Source: Colius striatus (Eukaryota > Chordata > Aves > Coliiformes > Coliidae). Taken from it: 64,000 bases of DNA. Made by a program: the position numbers and the translations under genes. The notes under the pieces are model-generated. The model had not been told where the DNA came from. It made no database searches and was given only the letters and a program-made list of their open reading frames with translations. The stretch is from assembly GCF_028858725.1 (NCBI RefSeq), contig NC_084772.1, forward strand, positions 21,367,548-21,431,547, in the 5' to 3' direction. Below, one piece after another: positions 9,464 to 22,000 of this stretch; within the stretch, counting starts at the first letter, position 1; the number at the start of each line of letters is the position of its first letter.

Positions 9464-11571
9464 TGCTGCCCAAGGCCCCAAGTGACAAACTCCATTCCGG
9501 TGGCCTCTGCCAGAATTCATGTTTCCCATTATCCCTGAGCAACAGGTTCCATAAAGGAAACAGCCCCTGATGTTACTCCCTCTGTCCTGACCATCTGTAA
9601 GCCTCTGCACACAGTTGACACTGGTTCCCTGAAGTCCCTGAATGCCCAGGCCAGGCTAACAGGGCTGCTGTTTATCGTTCTGTTAAAGCTGGGCTGGTGC
9701 TGAGGTGAGAAGGGGGCAATGTCACTTTTGGAAGATGCTAAAGCAGCAGCAAACACCTACTCCCAGGCCGTCCAAGGGACAGTGAGTACACCAACTGCAC
9801 TTATCTGCTGTGGCCTGAAACTCAGTGTGATCCTGGCAGATGATTTCTGACTCATGTCCCTCAACATCTGGGTCATTAACATCTCGCCATGAGCCAGCCT
9901 TGGGAGCAGGTTAGGAGCAGGTGGTTTGGTTTAGGTCATGGATGGTGTTAGCTCTTTATATTTTAGTCTCTGCAGAGGAATGGAAAGATGTCCCATGAGC
10001 CTTGTCACGAGCTCTCTGGGTTTTTTCCATCCTGATGGTGTATGCAGCGAGTGCACACGCTTGCCACGCTCTGGGTGTGAAGCCTCTCTGCCCCAGATGT
10101 TTCCGCACTAAATCACAAGTTTCTCTTGCAGAAGCAGAAATTGAGGTTGATATGCAAAAGTAAAGCTGCTGGCTGGCTGGATCGATGCTCTGAAGGTGGA
10201 CTGGAGGGACCAGGGGCTCGCAGCAACGTTTGGGCAAAAATAACCCCTTGTTGCTGCCTGTGCAGCCTGAGCTGGGCTAAGCCGTGTTCAGCCTGTCCCT
10301 GAGTTCTCTGCCAGTTCTCTGGATCCATTTTGTTCCAGCTCCTCCCCATGGTGGGAAGCTGAGCTGGGAGGCTGTTTGGCTTGAGCTGTTCCACTGAGAG
10401 GTATTTATCACAAATGTAGCCACAAGAACCCGAGTCCTTGCTGCCACGGACGCTCAGACGGAGAAACCGACATCCTCGGGCTGGCTCCTCGTGTCAGAGG
10501 GTCTCTCTGGGGCTGCTCCAGCTGTGGTGGATTATAACAGCCGTTGAGGGGGGGAGTTGGATTCTTCTGGGGCATCTCTTCAGTCCTCTCACTTCATCAC
10601 CTCTTCCTCTCCTCTTTGCACCAGCAGTCTGCCCTCCAACATGTTCCTGTAGTCCTGAGGCTCCCGTCTCCCTGGTACGTCTGTAGAGGGTTTGCACTGT
10701 GTGTTAGCTTTTTGTGAGATACTCCAGGCAGGGGCCAATACTGACAACTAGCATTTTCCATTTGGAAGCTATGGGAGTGAGGAAAAGAGGGGTAAAGAGC
10801 AAACTTCTGGTACTTCCCACCAGGTAGCACACAAGCTCTTTTGCTTGTCCCTATGGTGAGCGGATAGGTTGGTGCCTTTGTGCTTAGACAGCACAATGAC
10901 AGAGTGCACAAGGTTTGTATCAACCTGTGACCTTCCTGTAAAGCCTTTACTGGTGCTGCTTCTGCTCCTTGTTCTGTTTTGGAGGTTGTCTCTGTTGAAA
11001 TGCCCCTGTGCATCATGTCACCACTGCAGCGGAGGGGCTGGGCCAAGGCGGCAGTTTGGCGCTGGAACATCAAATCAGGTTCTGGGTGGAGGAGCCTGGT
11101 GCCACAGCTGAGCTTGTCCTAGCCAAGTTTGGTACTTTCCAAGGTGCCATACCAAACCCACTGCCCAGTGTACACGTGGCTGCTTCACTGCTGCTGTTTG
11201 CTGGGAAAACCATCTGCTCAGCCTGGGCAAGGCCCCTGCTGCCCATGGCTGCTCTGGAGCTCTGAGCCACTTGATCTGCCACTTAAGAAAGCTTTTGAGC
11301 TGAAGCTGTGCTTCTGCAGGAGGTTCTGGGCACTCCTCTGTGCTTAGATGTGCTCTTGCTCAAAGGAAAGCTACACAGGGATCAGTTCTCAGCTGGGCTA
11401 AGCCTTAGGCACCTTGGGTTTCGTGTCTAGCTCTGTGCTGCTGAAGTGGAAGCACAGAGCAAGGCCATGGCTTAGCAAAGTGATGGAAACTGCAAGTGGA
11501 GAGCTGACTACTGTTGCAATTGTGTAATTTCTGTAAGTGATGGTCCCACTGAGTTAAGATGGCACCTCAAA

Positions 11572-12085
11572 TAGAATCACAGAATCATTGTGATTGGCAA
11601 AGCCCTTGAAGCTGCTGCAGTCCCAGCCCTCCCCTCACCCTGCCCACCACTAATCCCTGGCCCTCAGCACCTCAGCTCCATGTCTTTGGGATCCCTCCAG
11701 GGCTGGGCACTCCCCCAGCTCCCTGGGCAGCCTGGGACATGGTTTAACAACATATAAATTCTACCTCAGCTCCAATCTCAACCTCTGCTGGCACAACTTG
11801 AGGCCATTTCCTCTTTTTCTGATACTGGGGAGCAGAGCCCGACCCCCAGCTCCCTGCAGCCTCCCGTCAGGGAGTGTCAGAGAGTGCTCCTGTTTCCCCT
11901 CAGCCTCCTCCTCTCCAGGCTGAACACCTCCAAGACTCTTCATCTGCTCTCCATCATGCTTGTGCTCCAGCCCCTTCTCCAGCTCTGCTGCCTAGCCCTG
12001 GCCATGCTCCAGCCCCTCAGTGTCTTTCTTGTAGTGATTGGTCCAAAATTGAGCACAGTATTTGAGGTGAGGCCTCACCAGTGCC
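11572..12085 (-). mobile_element. CR1 LINE 3' fragment
   Basis: Reads as the complement of a CR1 end, starting ATAGAATCACAGAATCATTG and running through TTCTCCAGGCTGAACACC to TTTGAGGTGAGGCCTCACC, so about 510 bp of the 3' part is kept. A ~60-bp patch near 11745 is diverged. Confidence 0.88.
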
Positions 12086-12360
12086 ACTTGCTACTTCATG
12101 TCTTGGTATTACTGATGGCTGAAAACTCCTTGGTAAGGGAAGTTACAGTGGGTTTTAGGGACACAGAGGCTACAGAGGGAAGGATCTCAGTCTCCCATGC
12201 GGGCAGGGCCCAGCACCCTGGGGATGCAGCAGCCTGAAGCATAAGCATTAATAATACAGTGGGTATTATTCAAATGAAGGCTGCCACTTTTCCTTTGTGG
12301 GAATAAGCCCTGTGGTAATTGCTGCACATACTTATCTGTTCCTATAATTGCTTTCTGCAG

Positions 12361-13092
12361 AATCACTTCAGAAGCAGCAGTGCTGGCAGGATGCTGGTCT
12401 CTGTGCTCTTCCTCCAAGCCAGCCGGCCCCTTCGCTGCCTCGTCCAGGATGGGCACCGGTGCAGATGGGGGTTGCGTGGGCAGAGGAGGCCTGGCTGCCC
12501 ACACAGAGCTCTGCCAACCCTGGTGGCAGCCTACAGCAGTGACACTGCCCCTGTTTTCACTAGAGCTTTGGCTTTTGGTGATAAAGTGGCCATCGTTGAC
12601 CAAAATGGTGAGCACACTTACAGGCACCTTCTCAGCCGGAGCCTGCGCTTGTCCCAGGACATCTGCAGAGCTCTGCGGTGCTCCAGCAGGGACTTGAAGG
12701 AAGAGAGGATCTCATTTTTGTGCCCTAATGATGCCTCCTACGTGGTGGCCCAGTGGGCTGCGTGGATGAGCGGGGCCATAGCCGTGCCCCTTTACAGGAA
12801 GCACCCCGTGCAGGAGCTGGAGTACGTGATGCAGGACTCGCAGAGCGCTCTGCTCGTCGCGGCAGAGGAGTACCTGGGGAAGATCACCCCCAGTGCCAAG
12901 AAGCTGGGAGTCCCGATCCTGCCACTTCCAAAGTCTCACAGTGATGGATCTGCAGGTCCTGCAGCAGTGGAGGAGGGTCCCTTGGCAACCTGCTCCTCGT
13001 GGAAAGACAGAGGAGCCATGATAATCTACACCAGTGGGACGACGGGAAGGCCCAAAGGTGTCCTGAGCACCCATGGGAACGTGCAGGCTGTG
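12361..13092 (+). CDS. ACSF3: ACSF3 exon 2 (first coding exon; start codon at 12391)
   Basis: The acceptor is a pyrimidine-rich tract ending CTTTCTGCAG at 12360, followed by 30 bases of 5' UTR and an ATG at 12391 with A at -3. The 234 codons encode the mitochondrial leader (Arg at 12, 15, 23, 25, 29, 32, 33, 39), the start of the adenylation domain ([22 protein letters not shown] at 113-122; AVPLYRKHP at 131-139) and the ATP loop at 211-224. The donor is TGTG|GTGAGT at 13092/13093, phase 0. The frame is also open upstream of the acceptor, but that part is intronic and shows no family similarity, so I use the internal ATG. Confidence 0.95.
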
Positions 13093-16000
13093 GTGAGTGC
13101 TGCTTTCCCTCTGCAGAGCTTGTGTCACAGTGCAGAGGGCTTGGCCTTCACAGGTGGTTTGGGGATGCAAAGACCTTACCCCAACTGAATTCCTGCACAG
13201 GTGATGTATCTCAAAGCTCCCCAGTAAGGTGAACACATAGAACGCTGCAAAGAGCTGAGGGGCTTGGAACGTGTGTGAAGAGGAAAGGCTGCAGCCCTGG
13301 GGCTGTTCAGCATGGAGAAGAGAAGCCTGAGCTCAGGGGCACCTCAGCAATGCTGATCAGTCCCTAAAGGCTGGGTGTCAGGAGGATGAGGTGACACATT
13401 TTTCTGTAGTGGCCAGTGCCAGGACAAGGTGTAATGGACACAAGTTGGAACATAAACAGTTCCACTTAAACACATGGAAAAGGAAACTCCTTTGGTGCTG
13501 AGGTGAGGAAGCCCTGGCCCAGGCTGCCCAGGGAGGGTGTGGAGGCTTCCTGGGAGGTTTCCAAATCCACCTGGACACGTTCCTGTGCCCCCTGAGCGAG
13601 GGGAACCTGCTTGAGCAGGGGCTGGAGCAGCTCTGCAGGGCCCTTCCCACCCCCATCACTGTGGGATTCTAAGAATGAGGCCCTTAGCCTTCTCCTTTTG
13701 GTGTTGCTGCAGCTAGGGGCAGGTGGGCTCTTCTCCCTGCTTTCCTGGAAAGCAGAAGGGATGAGAACTGTTGTAAAAAGATGTTTGCTCTTTCCTTCAC
13801 ACTAATTGCAGCGTGACTGAGCCCAGCCCAGCTCTGTGTGAAGTCTGTGCATTATTCAGCTGTGTATCCCCAAGGCAAAAAAATCCATTAGCTCTCTGAG
13901 CCAAAAAGGAATTAAAAGTTTGTGTGAGCCTGCTGACTGCCTCCCCAGTTGGTTATCACTGCCTGCACCAGAGACTCACACCATGAGGGAAAAAGGGCAG
14001 GGAATCCATCGGGCCTTACAGACGCCTCCCTGCAGCTCCTGCTCTTGTGGGTGCTCAGTTACTGCAGTGTCAGGAGTGGCCTCAGAGCCTTGATGGATAG
14101 AGCCAGGGCTTGGCTATATTGGGCAAAGAATCTGTTCCCTTACAAATATGCTGCTCATCTGGGAGGTGGCCTGAGCTCTCAGCATCTCCTGTGCTGTCTT
14201 GCAGGGAGCCTAAAGCCTGCTCCCTGCCCTGTGCAGGAGGGTTGTGAGTGACAGGATGAAATTCCACTCTTCACATGGCTTTTTTGGAAACTGTTTTTAG
14301 CTGGCTGGAAAGAAAGCTTTGCAGTTGCTTCCACTGGGCTCTGAAGGACATTGTTCACCCAGAAGCCTGAGGTCTAACACTTTGGGTAATTATCCCTTCA
14401 GGGCAGAGTATTTAATGCAATAGTTCACATTTTAGAAGCTCCATACACTGTTTTACTCATGAAGCCTGCTTTCTTGTTTATCAGACTGTGGTTTTCTGCT
14501 CCTGCTGACCCTTACAGCCCAGTTGGTTCCAACTATATCAACAGAGCTCTGGGCAAACAAGGGCTTTTATTATTTCTGTTAACTCCACCTGTGCAGCACC
14601 AGAGCCATCGTTTTGTAGGTCCTACTCCAAAATCCTCACTGGCTATTTCTCAGTGACTAGGAAGAACTTTGGTATATATGAAGACATTGAACAAGATGCA
14701 GAAGGTGTTCCTCTGGTATTCTACTGCTGTGGTGGGAATTTTGCTCATGCTGCCCCTAAAGGCAAGATTATCATTCCAGGAGGGACGGGATTCCACCAGC
14801 AGCTGTGCCCAGGGAATTTGGGGCCTGAGTACCTCAGGGTTTTCAAGCAGTGAGAGTCTTTCTCCCTTCCCTAACCCTGGGTTGTGTGTTTTCTTCTCCA
14901 GACCACAGGACTGGTTGAAAAATGGGAGTGGAAGAAGGAGGATGTTATTCTGCACGTGCTGCCTTTGCATCACGTCCACGGGGTGATCAATAAGCTCCTG
15001 TGTCCTCTCTGGGTGGGAGCCACATGCATCATGTTACCCGAATTCAGTGCACAGATGGTAAGCCTGGAGGGGTTGAGCCTTATCTTTGAGATTCAGCAGC
15101 AAGACCCCCATGCATTGTAATTAGAACAACTCTGGAATCAGTCCTTAAAGGCTCCCAGCCTCTTTAGCCACTGGCTGCACGCGGGTCACAAAGTGTCTTT
15201 TAAAACACGCTTTCAGCTGGGGGTAAATGTGCTCTTCTGGTGGCTACAGCTGGTCTAAAGAGATGTAACTGTGATGCCACACTGTGCCTCCTCCTGATGC
15301 TGAGGGTCTCTGGCTGGAGGGGGGGCTCTTCTATGTACCCACCAAGAGCACCTGCAGCCAGAAGAAGGGTTGTTACCTTTCCCGTAGCAGCAAAGGCAGA
15401 AATGCTGGGTTTTCCCCTTGCATGTTAGCTGTGTGCTGCTTGAGGCTCTGCTGCCTCTCAGCAGTTTTAGTAGCTTGGATTTTCCCTTCCAATCTTGTGC
15501 CCTTGGAGTCGTGTGTGACACTACGTGACAGAACACAGGCTTCAGAGTTTCTTGCAGCTCAGGTAAGAGAAATCCCGGCCCTCACCTCTCACATGGAATC
15601 ATTGCTCTCCCTCTGTGGAGACATGAGTGTTAACAGGTCTGTTCATTGAGGTAGGAGAGACTCTATGAAATGAGAGCTTCTTGCAGGAAAGGTGGCAGGA
15701 GGGGAACCTCACTTGGAGGCAGGAGAGACATGCTCATGTTGTCTGGCTGAGGCAGGAAATGCCAGTCCCAGTGCTCTGCTGCTCTTTTGTGCCTTGCTTG
15801 GGTGGCACACAGACCACCTGACGACAGGAAGAAAACAGACCAGGAACAGGACAGCCAACAGCAAGGCAGAACAGCTTCTCCAGTCACAGGCCCCTGGGAT
15901 CAGCACCCTTCCTGGAGTCCCCCAGCATCGTGGGTGGTGCGAGAGACTTTGGAGCCTGCAGTGGCACTGCTAAGGGAGCATTTGGGTTTTCAGGTGCTGC

Positions 16001-19000
16001 TGCCACCTTGCAGCAGAAAGGAAATGTGTTGTCCTTGCAGGACTCCCTGGGAAAGTGACAGCAGCCCATCAGACCTGTGCTTTGCAATTAAACTGTCTGC
16101 TTTGCCAGCTCGTATTTATTCACATGCTGGATGGGTGTGTCACACTGACAAAGCAAAGTGCAAAGGTGTGGCTCACCCACAGAAGCCTTTGTCAGGTGAA
16201 GGTGAGTCTGGGCTCTGATCCCAGTGACTGCAGGACCTTGTGATTCTTTATTTCTGCTTCTTGGAGGGGCAACCCCAGAGAAGGCACACTTCCCTCAAGA
16301 TGGCCCTGCCACGTGAATGCCCTCTTGCTGCCCGAGCACTGATCCTGTATCATAGAATCATTATGGTTGGAAAAGGCCTTTGAGTCCAACCACCAACCTT
16401 ACACTGCCAAGCCCATCACTAAAGTAAACCATATCCCTCAGCACCTCAGCTCTGCATCTTTTAAATATCTCCAGGGCTGGGCACTCCCCCAGCTCCCTGG
16501 GCAGCGTGGCACTCTTGGGGAAACAGTTCTGCCTCAGCTCCAATCTCTCCTTGGGGCAACTTGAGGCTGTTTCCTCTTGTCCTGTCATTCATTACTGGGC
16601 ATATGAGACCAACCCTCACCTCACTACACCTCCCTTTCAGGTAGGGAGGGGAACAACCCCAGAATCCCAAAGGGGCAGCTCTGCATTTGCATCCAAAGTA
16701 AATCTGTAGGATGCTGGCAGGGTGCATCAGGGAGGTCCCTGCCAGCTGCAGCCAGCTCTCTCTCCTTGCCCACTGCTAAATTGTCTCCCGTTGTCTTCGG
16801 GATGTCAGCTCAGGAGCGCGTTCCCCCGCAGCCCAGCCTCTCGCTGCTTGTCCCTTCTCCCCCTGGGGGTGGTTTTTATTCTCCTGACATCTGCAAATCA
16901 ATGAGCTGACGCTGAAGGATGGGTTCAGGTGCTGGGGGGGACTGGGGCGCCCGGCCTGCCTTCTCTGATCAAAGCTCTGCCCCAGACTTGACAACCAAGG
17001 GCAGGCGGGGACAGCGCTGGAGGCAGCCGCTTGACCCTGGAGGTTGAACTTGGGCAGGGAGGTCAGTGGAGGTGGCAAGTGTGCCCGCCCCAGCCACTGC
17101 TCCCAGGTGCATTTGGCCTCTGAAGGATGGCATTTGCTTTTCTATTGGGTTTTTTTTTATTCCCTTTGTTTTTCCCAGCGCCTCCCCTGGGAGCTGGAAG
17201 TGGTTTGATCGACACTACAAAGAAAGCACACGAGGGTAAATAAGGCTTTCTTGTGGAGTTTAATGCAAGCTGCCTTTCAGTTCCAGTCTTATTTTCACCA
17301 GCTGTTTACAAAATGCCCTTTGCTACTGAAATCAGCTTTCAGCAAAGCAGTGGAGTTTCAGTGGAGGGTTTTGCACGAGGAGCCCGAGTTGTGCCGGGTG
17401 CTTGTTTTTTCCCTCAGCTGCACCTTGAGAAAGCAGCCAATTATAGTGTGATATAAAGAAACTCGAATGGCAGCTAAAACACTTGACAGGCTGATCAAAA
17501 CAAGGCTAGGAACTTACTCTCAACCTGCTGCAGACATATTTAGCCTTGAGTGATACTGGCAAGGGTTCAAGAGAAACCGCAGCAGCGTGCCCGATGTGTG
17601 TTTGGTTTCTAATCACTAACACTTCATTATACAAAATAAATACTTTATTATTGCAGTGTTTATTAAATTACATAATTTGTGGCGTGCCTCATAGCCATGG
17701 CTGCAGATGCCAGGCTGCTTCCAGTGCTGCTGATCATGTGGGGCTGCTTTTCCCTTGGTCAGAAGACATTTCAAGTCCCGGACTGAGACTTGCTTGTTGT
17801 TCCCTGCTAGGAGGTGGCATCTTTCAGACCCTCCTGTCTGCTTTTGGTAGCTGTCCAAGGAAAGGTTAGAAATGGAGGCTGTGGAGTAACCCCAGTGTCC
17901 TGACCAACATCTTCTCTCTCACTAAAGCAGCATGTGATGTCTGTGGCTGCCTGTGAGCCATCGCTGGGGCCACAAGGGCTCATTAAAGTGTACTGAGATG
18001 CCTCAAGCGTGAAAGTTGCTGCAGAAAATCAGATTCTTTCTGTTAAATGAGGACATCCATTACTTTGCACTAGCTACTGTACATGTTGTAACTCACTTTA
18101 TAGCACCATCTGTTAAGACTGTCTCTCTCAAGCTCTTTGTAGCATCTTTTTATTGTAAGTTATTAAAAAATACCCTTGCCTCTATTAATCATTTATTAAT
18201 CAAAGGGTTTATAAATGGACCTTTAATTTCCAGCATTGCAGTCCACTTGTACATGATGTGCTGAGTCCTCTGGGGTGTGTTGTCCTTGGGGTGCACCATG
18301 TGCCATGGGGAGCCCTTCTGGGGCTGCTGCCCGTGGGAGCAGGACCCAGCGCTGCCCTGGGCACGTGGGCTTGGCACGGGCAGGAGAGCAGCAGTGACCC
18401 TGAAAGTGTTTTCCTCCTAGCAGCTGTGTGGGGCAAGGGTGGCTCTGATGTTGTTGTTGTTGTTGGTTTTTTCAAGGGTGAGAACTGAGAGGGCAGAAAC
18501 CTCCCTCAGAGCCACAGCAGGCTGCAGCCTGAGCGGCCCTGTACGCGCCTCCCTTCCTAACTTGCTCCCAAGATGAGTTCACTTCTCCAGCTGCACAGTA
18601 AGCAGTGAAATGCTCCTGTTTGCAGACAGCCAGTGTTTCTCTCAGCTGCTCTTTAACCTGTTTGAAATGCCTGCCTTTTTCTGCCCTTTTTTTTCTTATG
18701 CAGCAGTAGAAAGTGTAAAATGCTGGATTTGTGCAGGTTTTGTGTCAGTTGGTGGCTGGAGAGAGGCTAATGCCTTTGCTTAAGGAATTAGTGCAAGGGA
18801 GCCTTCTCCTTACAGGGCATGAGAGAAAGCCCATGACCAAGTGCTTTTTAAAGGCTTCTGAGGATGGGGCAGAAGACATTAAAAGGTCCATTCCCTAGTG
18901 ACTCGCTCTATCCCGCTTCCCCCATACCAGCTGGGTGATGGCTCAGGCTGAGCACACCCTGTGCCCTGACAGCTACTCCATGCAAACACCAGTGAGAGAC

Positions 19001-22000
19001 AAGACACAAGCCAGAGGGAACCTGCGTGTTCTTTGTGCCAGTGCTCTTACAGAATCACAGGATCATTGGGATTGGAAAAGCCCTTGAAGCTGCTGCAGTG
19101 CCAGCCCTCCCCTCACCCTGCCCAGCCCACCACTGACCCACAGCCCTCAGCACCTCAGCTCCACGGCTTTGGGATCCCTCCAGGGCTGGGCACTGCCCCA
19201 GCTCCCTGGGCAGCCTGGCACAGGGGCTGACACCCCTGTCAGGGAAAAAGCTCTGCCTCAGCTCCAATCTCAACCTCCCCTCTGGAGCAACTTGAGGCCA
19301 TTTCCTCTTGTCATTCATTACCGGGGAACAGAGACCAGCATCCACCTCTTGCTGTGACACTTGCATGGGAGCGTCCCTGTTCCACACCAGGGTCTGCACA
19401 GGAGCCTTTCAGAGTGAGTCGTGAGGTCAGTGACTGATTTTCAGAGTCCTCTGCTGAGGCATTTGGCCAAAGTGGGCCTGCTCTGAGTTTGAGTGATGGG
19501 ACTTGCTTGTTTTTGCCTTGGATCACCTCTGATCTTACCTTAAGGGTAAGATGTTCTAATGGCAAGAGGCTCCCTGTCAGCTCCTCACGTTGATAAATGT
19601 GAGACTGGATCCCAGGAGAACTTTTGGCCTTAAGTGCAGGAGGGAAAATAAACGTAGGGAAAGACATGAAAGGAAAAAGCTTGCTCTGATGAGTGATGGA
19701 GGAAAAATCTCAGCTCCTTGTGAGCTGGTAGTGGTGTGCCCTGCCTGCTTGGCACTTTGGAGCTGTTTTGTGTTGCCCACAGAACGACAGTGCTGTCTGT
19801 GCTCTGCAGCTGCTTCAGTGAGAAAGGTGCTGAGATGCAGATTTATTGCCCTCAGGTTCCTACAAGAACTGTTGTTTTGGTGGCAGCATTCCCACATCTC
19901 TGACTCGAGGTGCCTCCAAGGATCAAGCCCTCTGAAAATCCTGCCTGGTTTTACAGTGCCACACATAAAGCCATCAAAATCCTCAGTGCTATTTGGAGCC
20001 TTCTTTCTAGGCTTTGTGCTGGTGGGAATGAGTGTCCAAAGCTACTGTGTGACTCGGGACTGGTTCCCAAAGTGTGCTGTCACCCCTGGCAGCTTTTCCC
20101 CACGGTGGGAGGTCACTGCAGACCTGATGCTCGCTGGGACTTGGTGTGTGAGGCATTGCTCCATTGCTCCATCATCTGGTTCCAGCCCTGGTCCTGAGGA
20201 GCAGCAGCCTGTGCTACAGCTGCCAGCAAAGCGTTTGTCTTTGCTGCTGCTGGTGGCTGGGTGAACCAGGCTGGGCACTGAGGCTTTGCACCTTCACTGG
20301 GCCCTGCAGGGGGATCTGTGTCTCGGCAGTCAGCCGCCTCTGGGAAGGAGAAGCACAGTGAGCCTCTCCCCTGGATCTGTCACTTCTGCAGACATCACTC
20401 TGGGCAGCTCTTTTAGCTTGTTTGTAAAAGAAAGGCAGATCCAGGCAGAGGAGCCTGATCTCCAATAAGCAAGCAGCACTGCTGGCAGCGTGCTGGGGAT
20501 TGTGTCTCCCGTCCGGTTGCTGCTGGAGAAAGGCAATTGTCTTTTCATCTGTTAATGGGAGGCTTCAGAGGAGTAATTTGATTTCAGACTCAAAGAGGAG
20601 TCTGTGGAGGGAGGAGCAGGTCACCAGTGAATGGATTATGTTTGATCACTTCTCGCAGACCTGGCTTTTCAAAGGTAGAGTTTTTCTTCCCATCTCCCCG
20701 GCTCTGCCGTCTGTCCTCAGCATCTGTTACAGAGTAATGGCTTTTGATGTGTGTGTGGAGAGAGGCAAAACCGAACCAGGGCCTGTCAGAGTTACTTACA
20801 TTACCAGGTCCCAGGGAAAGCACTTGTTCTTTTCAGTATGCCTACAGCATAGGAAGGGTTTAAAAGCTCCAGCCTGGAATGCAGAGGGGCCATCAGACTG
20901 CACTGATGAATAAATGATTAAAACCAGAGTCATGCGGAGCGCAAACAGTTTGGGGTTACAGCAAACATGAGGCGAAGCCACCGAGGGCCTGGTTTCCCTT
21001 TGAAGAGAAGAATGTTTCTCTCTCTGCATCTTGCTCAGGAGGTGTCTGTGGCGTGCTTAGGGGAGAGCAGAGCTCCCCTGATGCTCTCACATCTCCTGTC
21101 ATACCCGTCTGCCTCCGTCGGGGATGAGCCGCCATCGGACGTGGCTGCCTGGTCCTGCCATCCCTTTGGGGCTTCTGCAGAGTTACAGGAGTCTCTGTCC
21201 TCAGTGTGTTGCCAAACAAGAGGCTGGTTTGGCTGCAGCTGTGTTGCTGCCTGTTGCTCTTGAAGACACTCCAGCAATTGCAGGCAGCCCCTTTCCTCAC
21301 CGGCGGTGCAGCCCACAGGGCAGCGAGCGATGCAAGACACAAACCCAGCACCCCCATCAAAGGGAAGTAAAGGGATGATTGAACCTTGCATTAGGGGTAT
21401 TGTTCCTTTTGAAAAGGTTTGGAAAAAAATCAATAGCCACTGAAAATGATCCAATAATTGTGTAGGAGAGCTGTTGTGTCTGTGAGCAGAGGCGGCAGCA
21501 CGGGCTGCCTGTCACCCGCAGCAAAATCCACGCTGGAACTCGCTTCCTTTCCAGCTTCTGGGCATTTCTGCTGCATCTGGGGCTGCAACATCTCTGTGAG
21601 GAGGAAAGGCTGCAGGGCCTGGGGCTGTTCAGCCCGGAGAAGAGAAGGCTGGGCTCAGGGGGACCTCAGCAATGCTGATACCTAAAGGGCAGATGTCAAG
21701 AGGATGGGGTCAGTGTTTGTTCTGTAGTGGCCAGTGGGCACAGGCTGGAACACGGGAAATTCCACTGGCACAGGAGAAAGTCCTTTGGTGCTGAGGTGAG
21801 GGAGCCCTGGCCCAGGCTCCCAGGTCATGAGACTCTGCCAGATCCTTCTCTCAAACCCTGAAGTTACAGTTCTACACCAGAATTAGCTGTTACAGTTGGC
21901 TGGGCAGTGAGGAGCCCTCTGGACAGCCCGGGGTCTGGGAGGGCTCAGGGCTGCCAGCTCTGTGCCACAGCTCAGTGCCTGGTACCGTTACAAGGCAGGG

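Larger units (their letters stand above)
8019..12360 (+). other. ACSF3: ACSF3 intron 1 (if exon 1 is correct)
   Basis: The first 450 bases are still CpG island. It then carries three CR1 copies (8566-8828, 8831-9463, 11572-12085). Between 9464 and 11571 the sequence is unique, with no exon or motif I can support. It ends in a good pyrimidine tract and CAG at 12360. Confidence 0.5.

Noticed and set aside
12319..12390. ACSF3 start at the upstream in-frame ATG (12319)
   Set aside because: It lies before a clear splice acceptor at 12360, within the intron; the ATG at 12391 opens a typical mitochondrial leader.
14653..14853. Open frame just upstream of exon 3 as an extra ACSF3 exon
   Set aside because: Exon 2 and exon 3 join in phase 0 and match the family without a gap, leaving no room for an insert.
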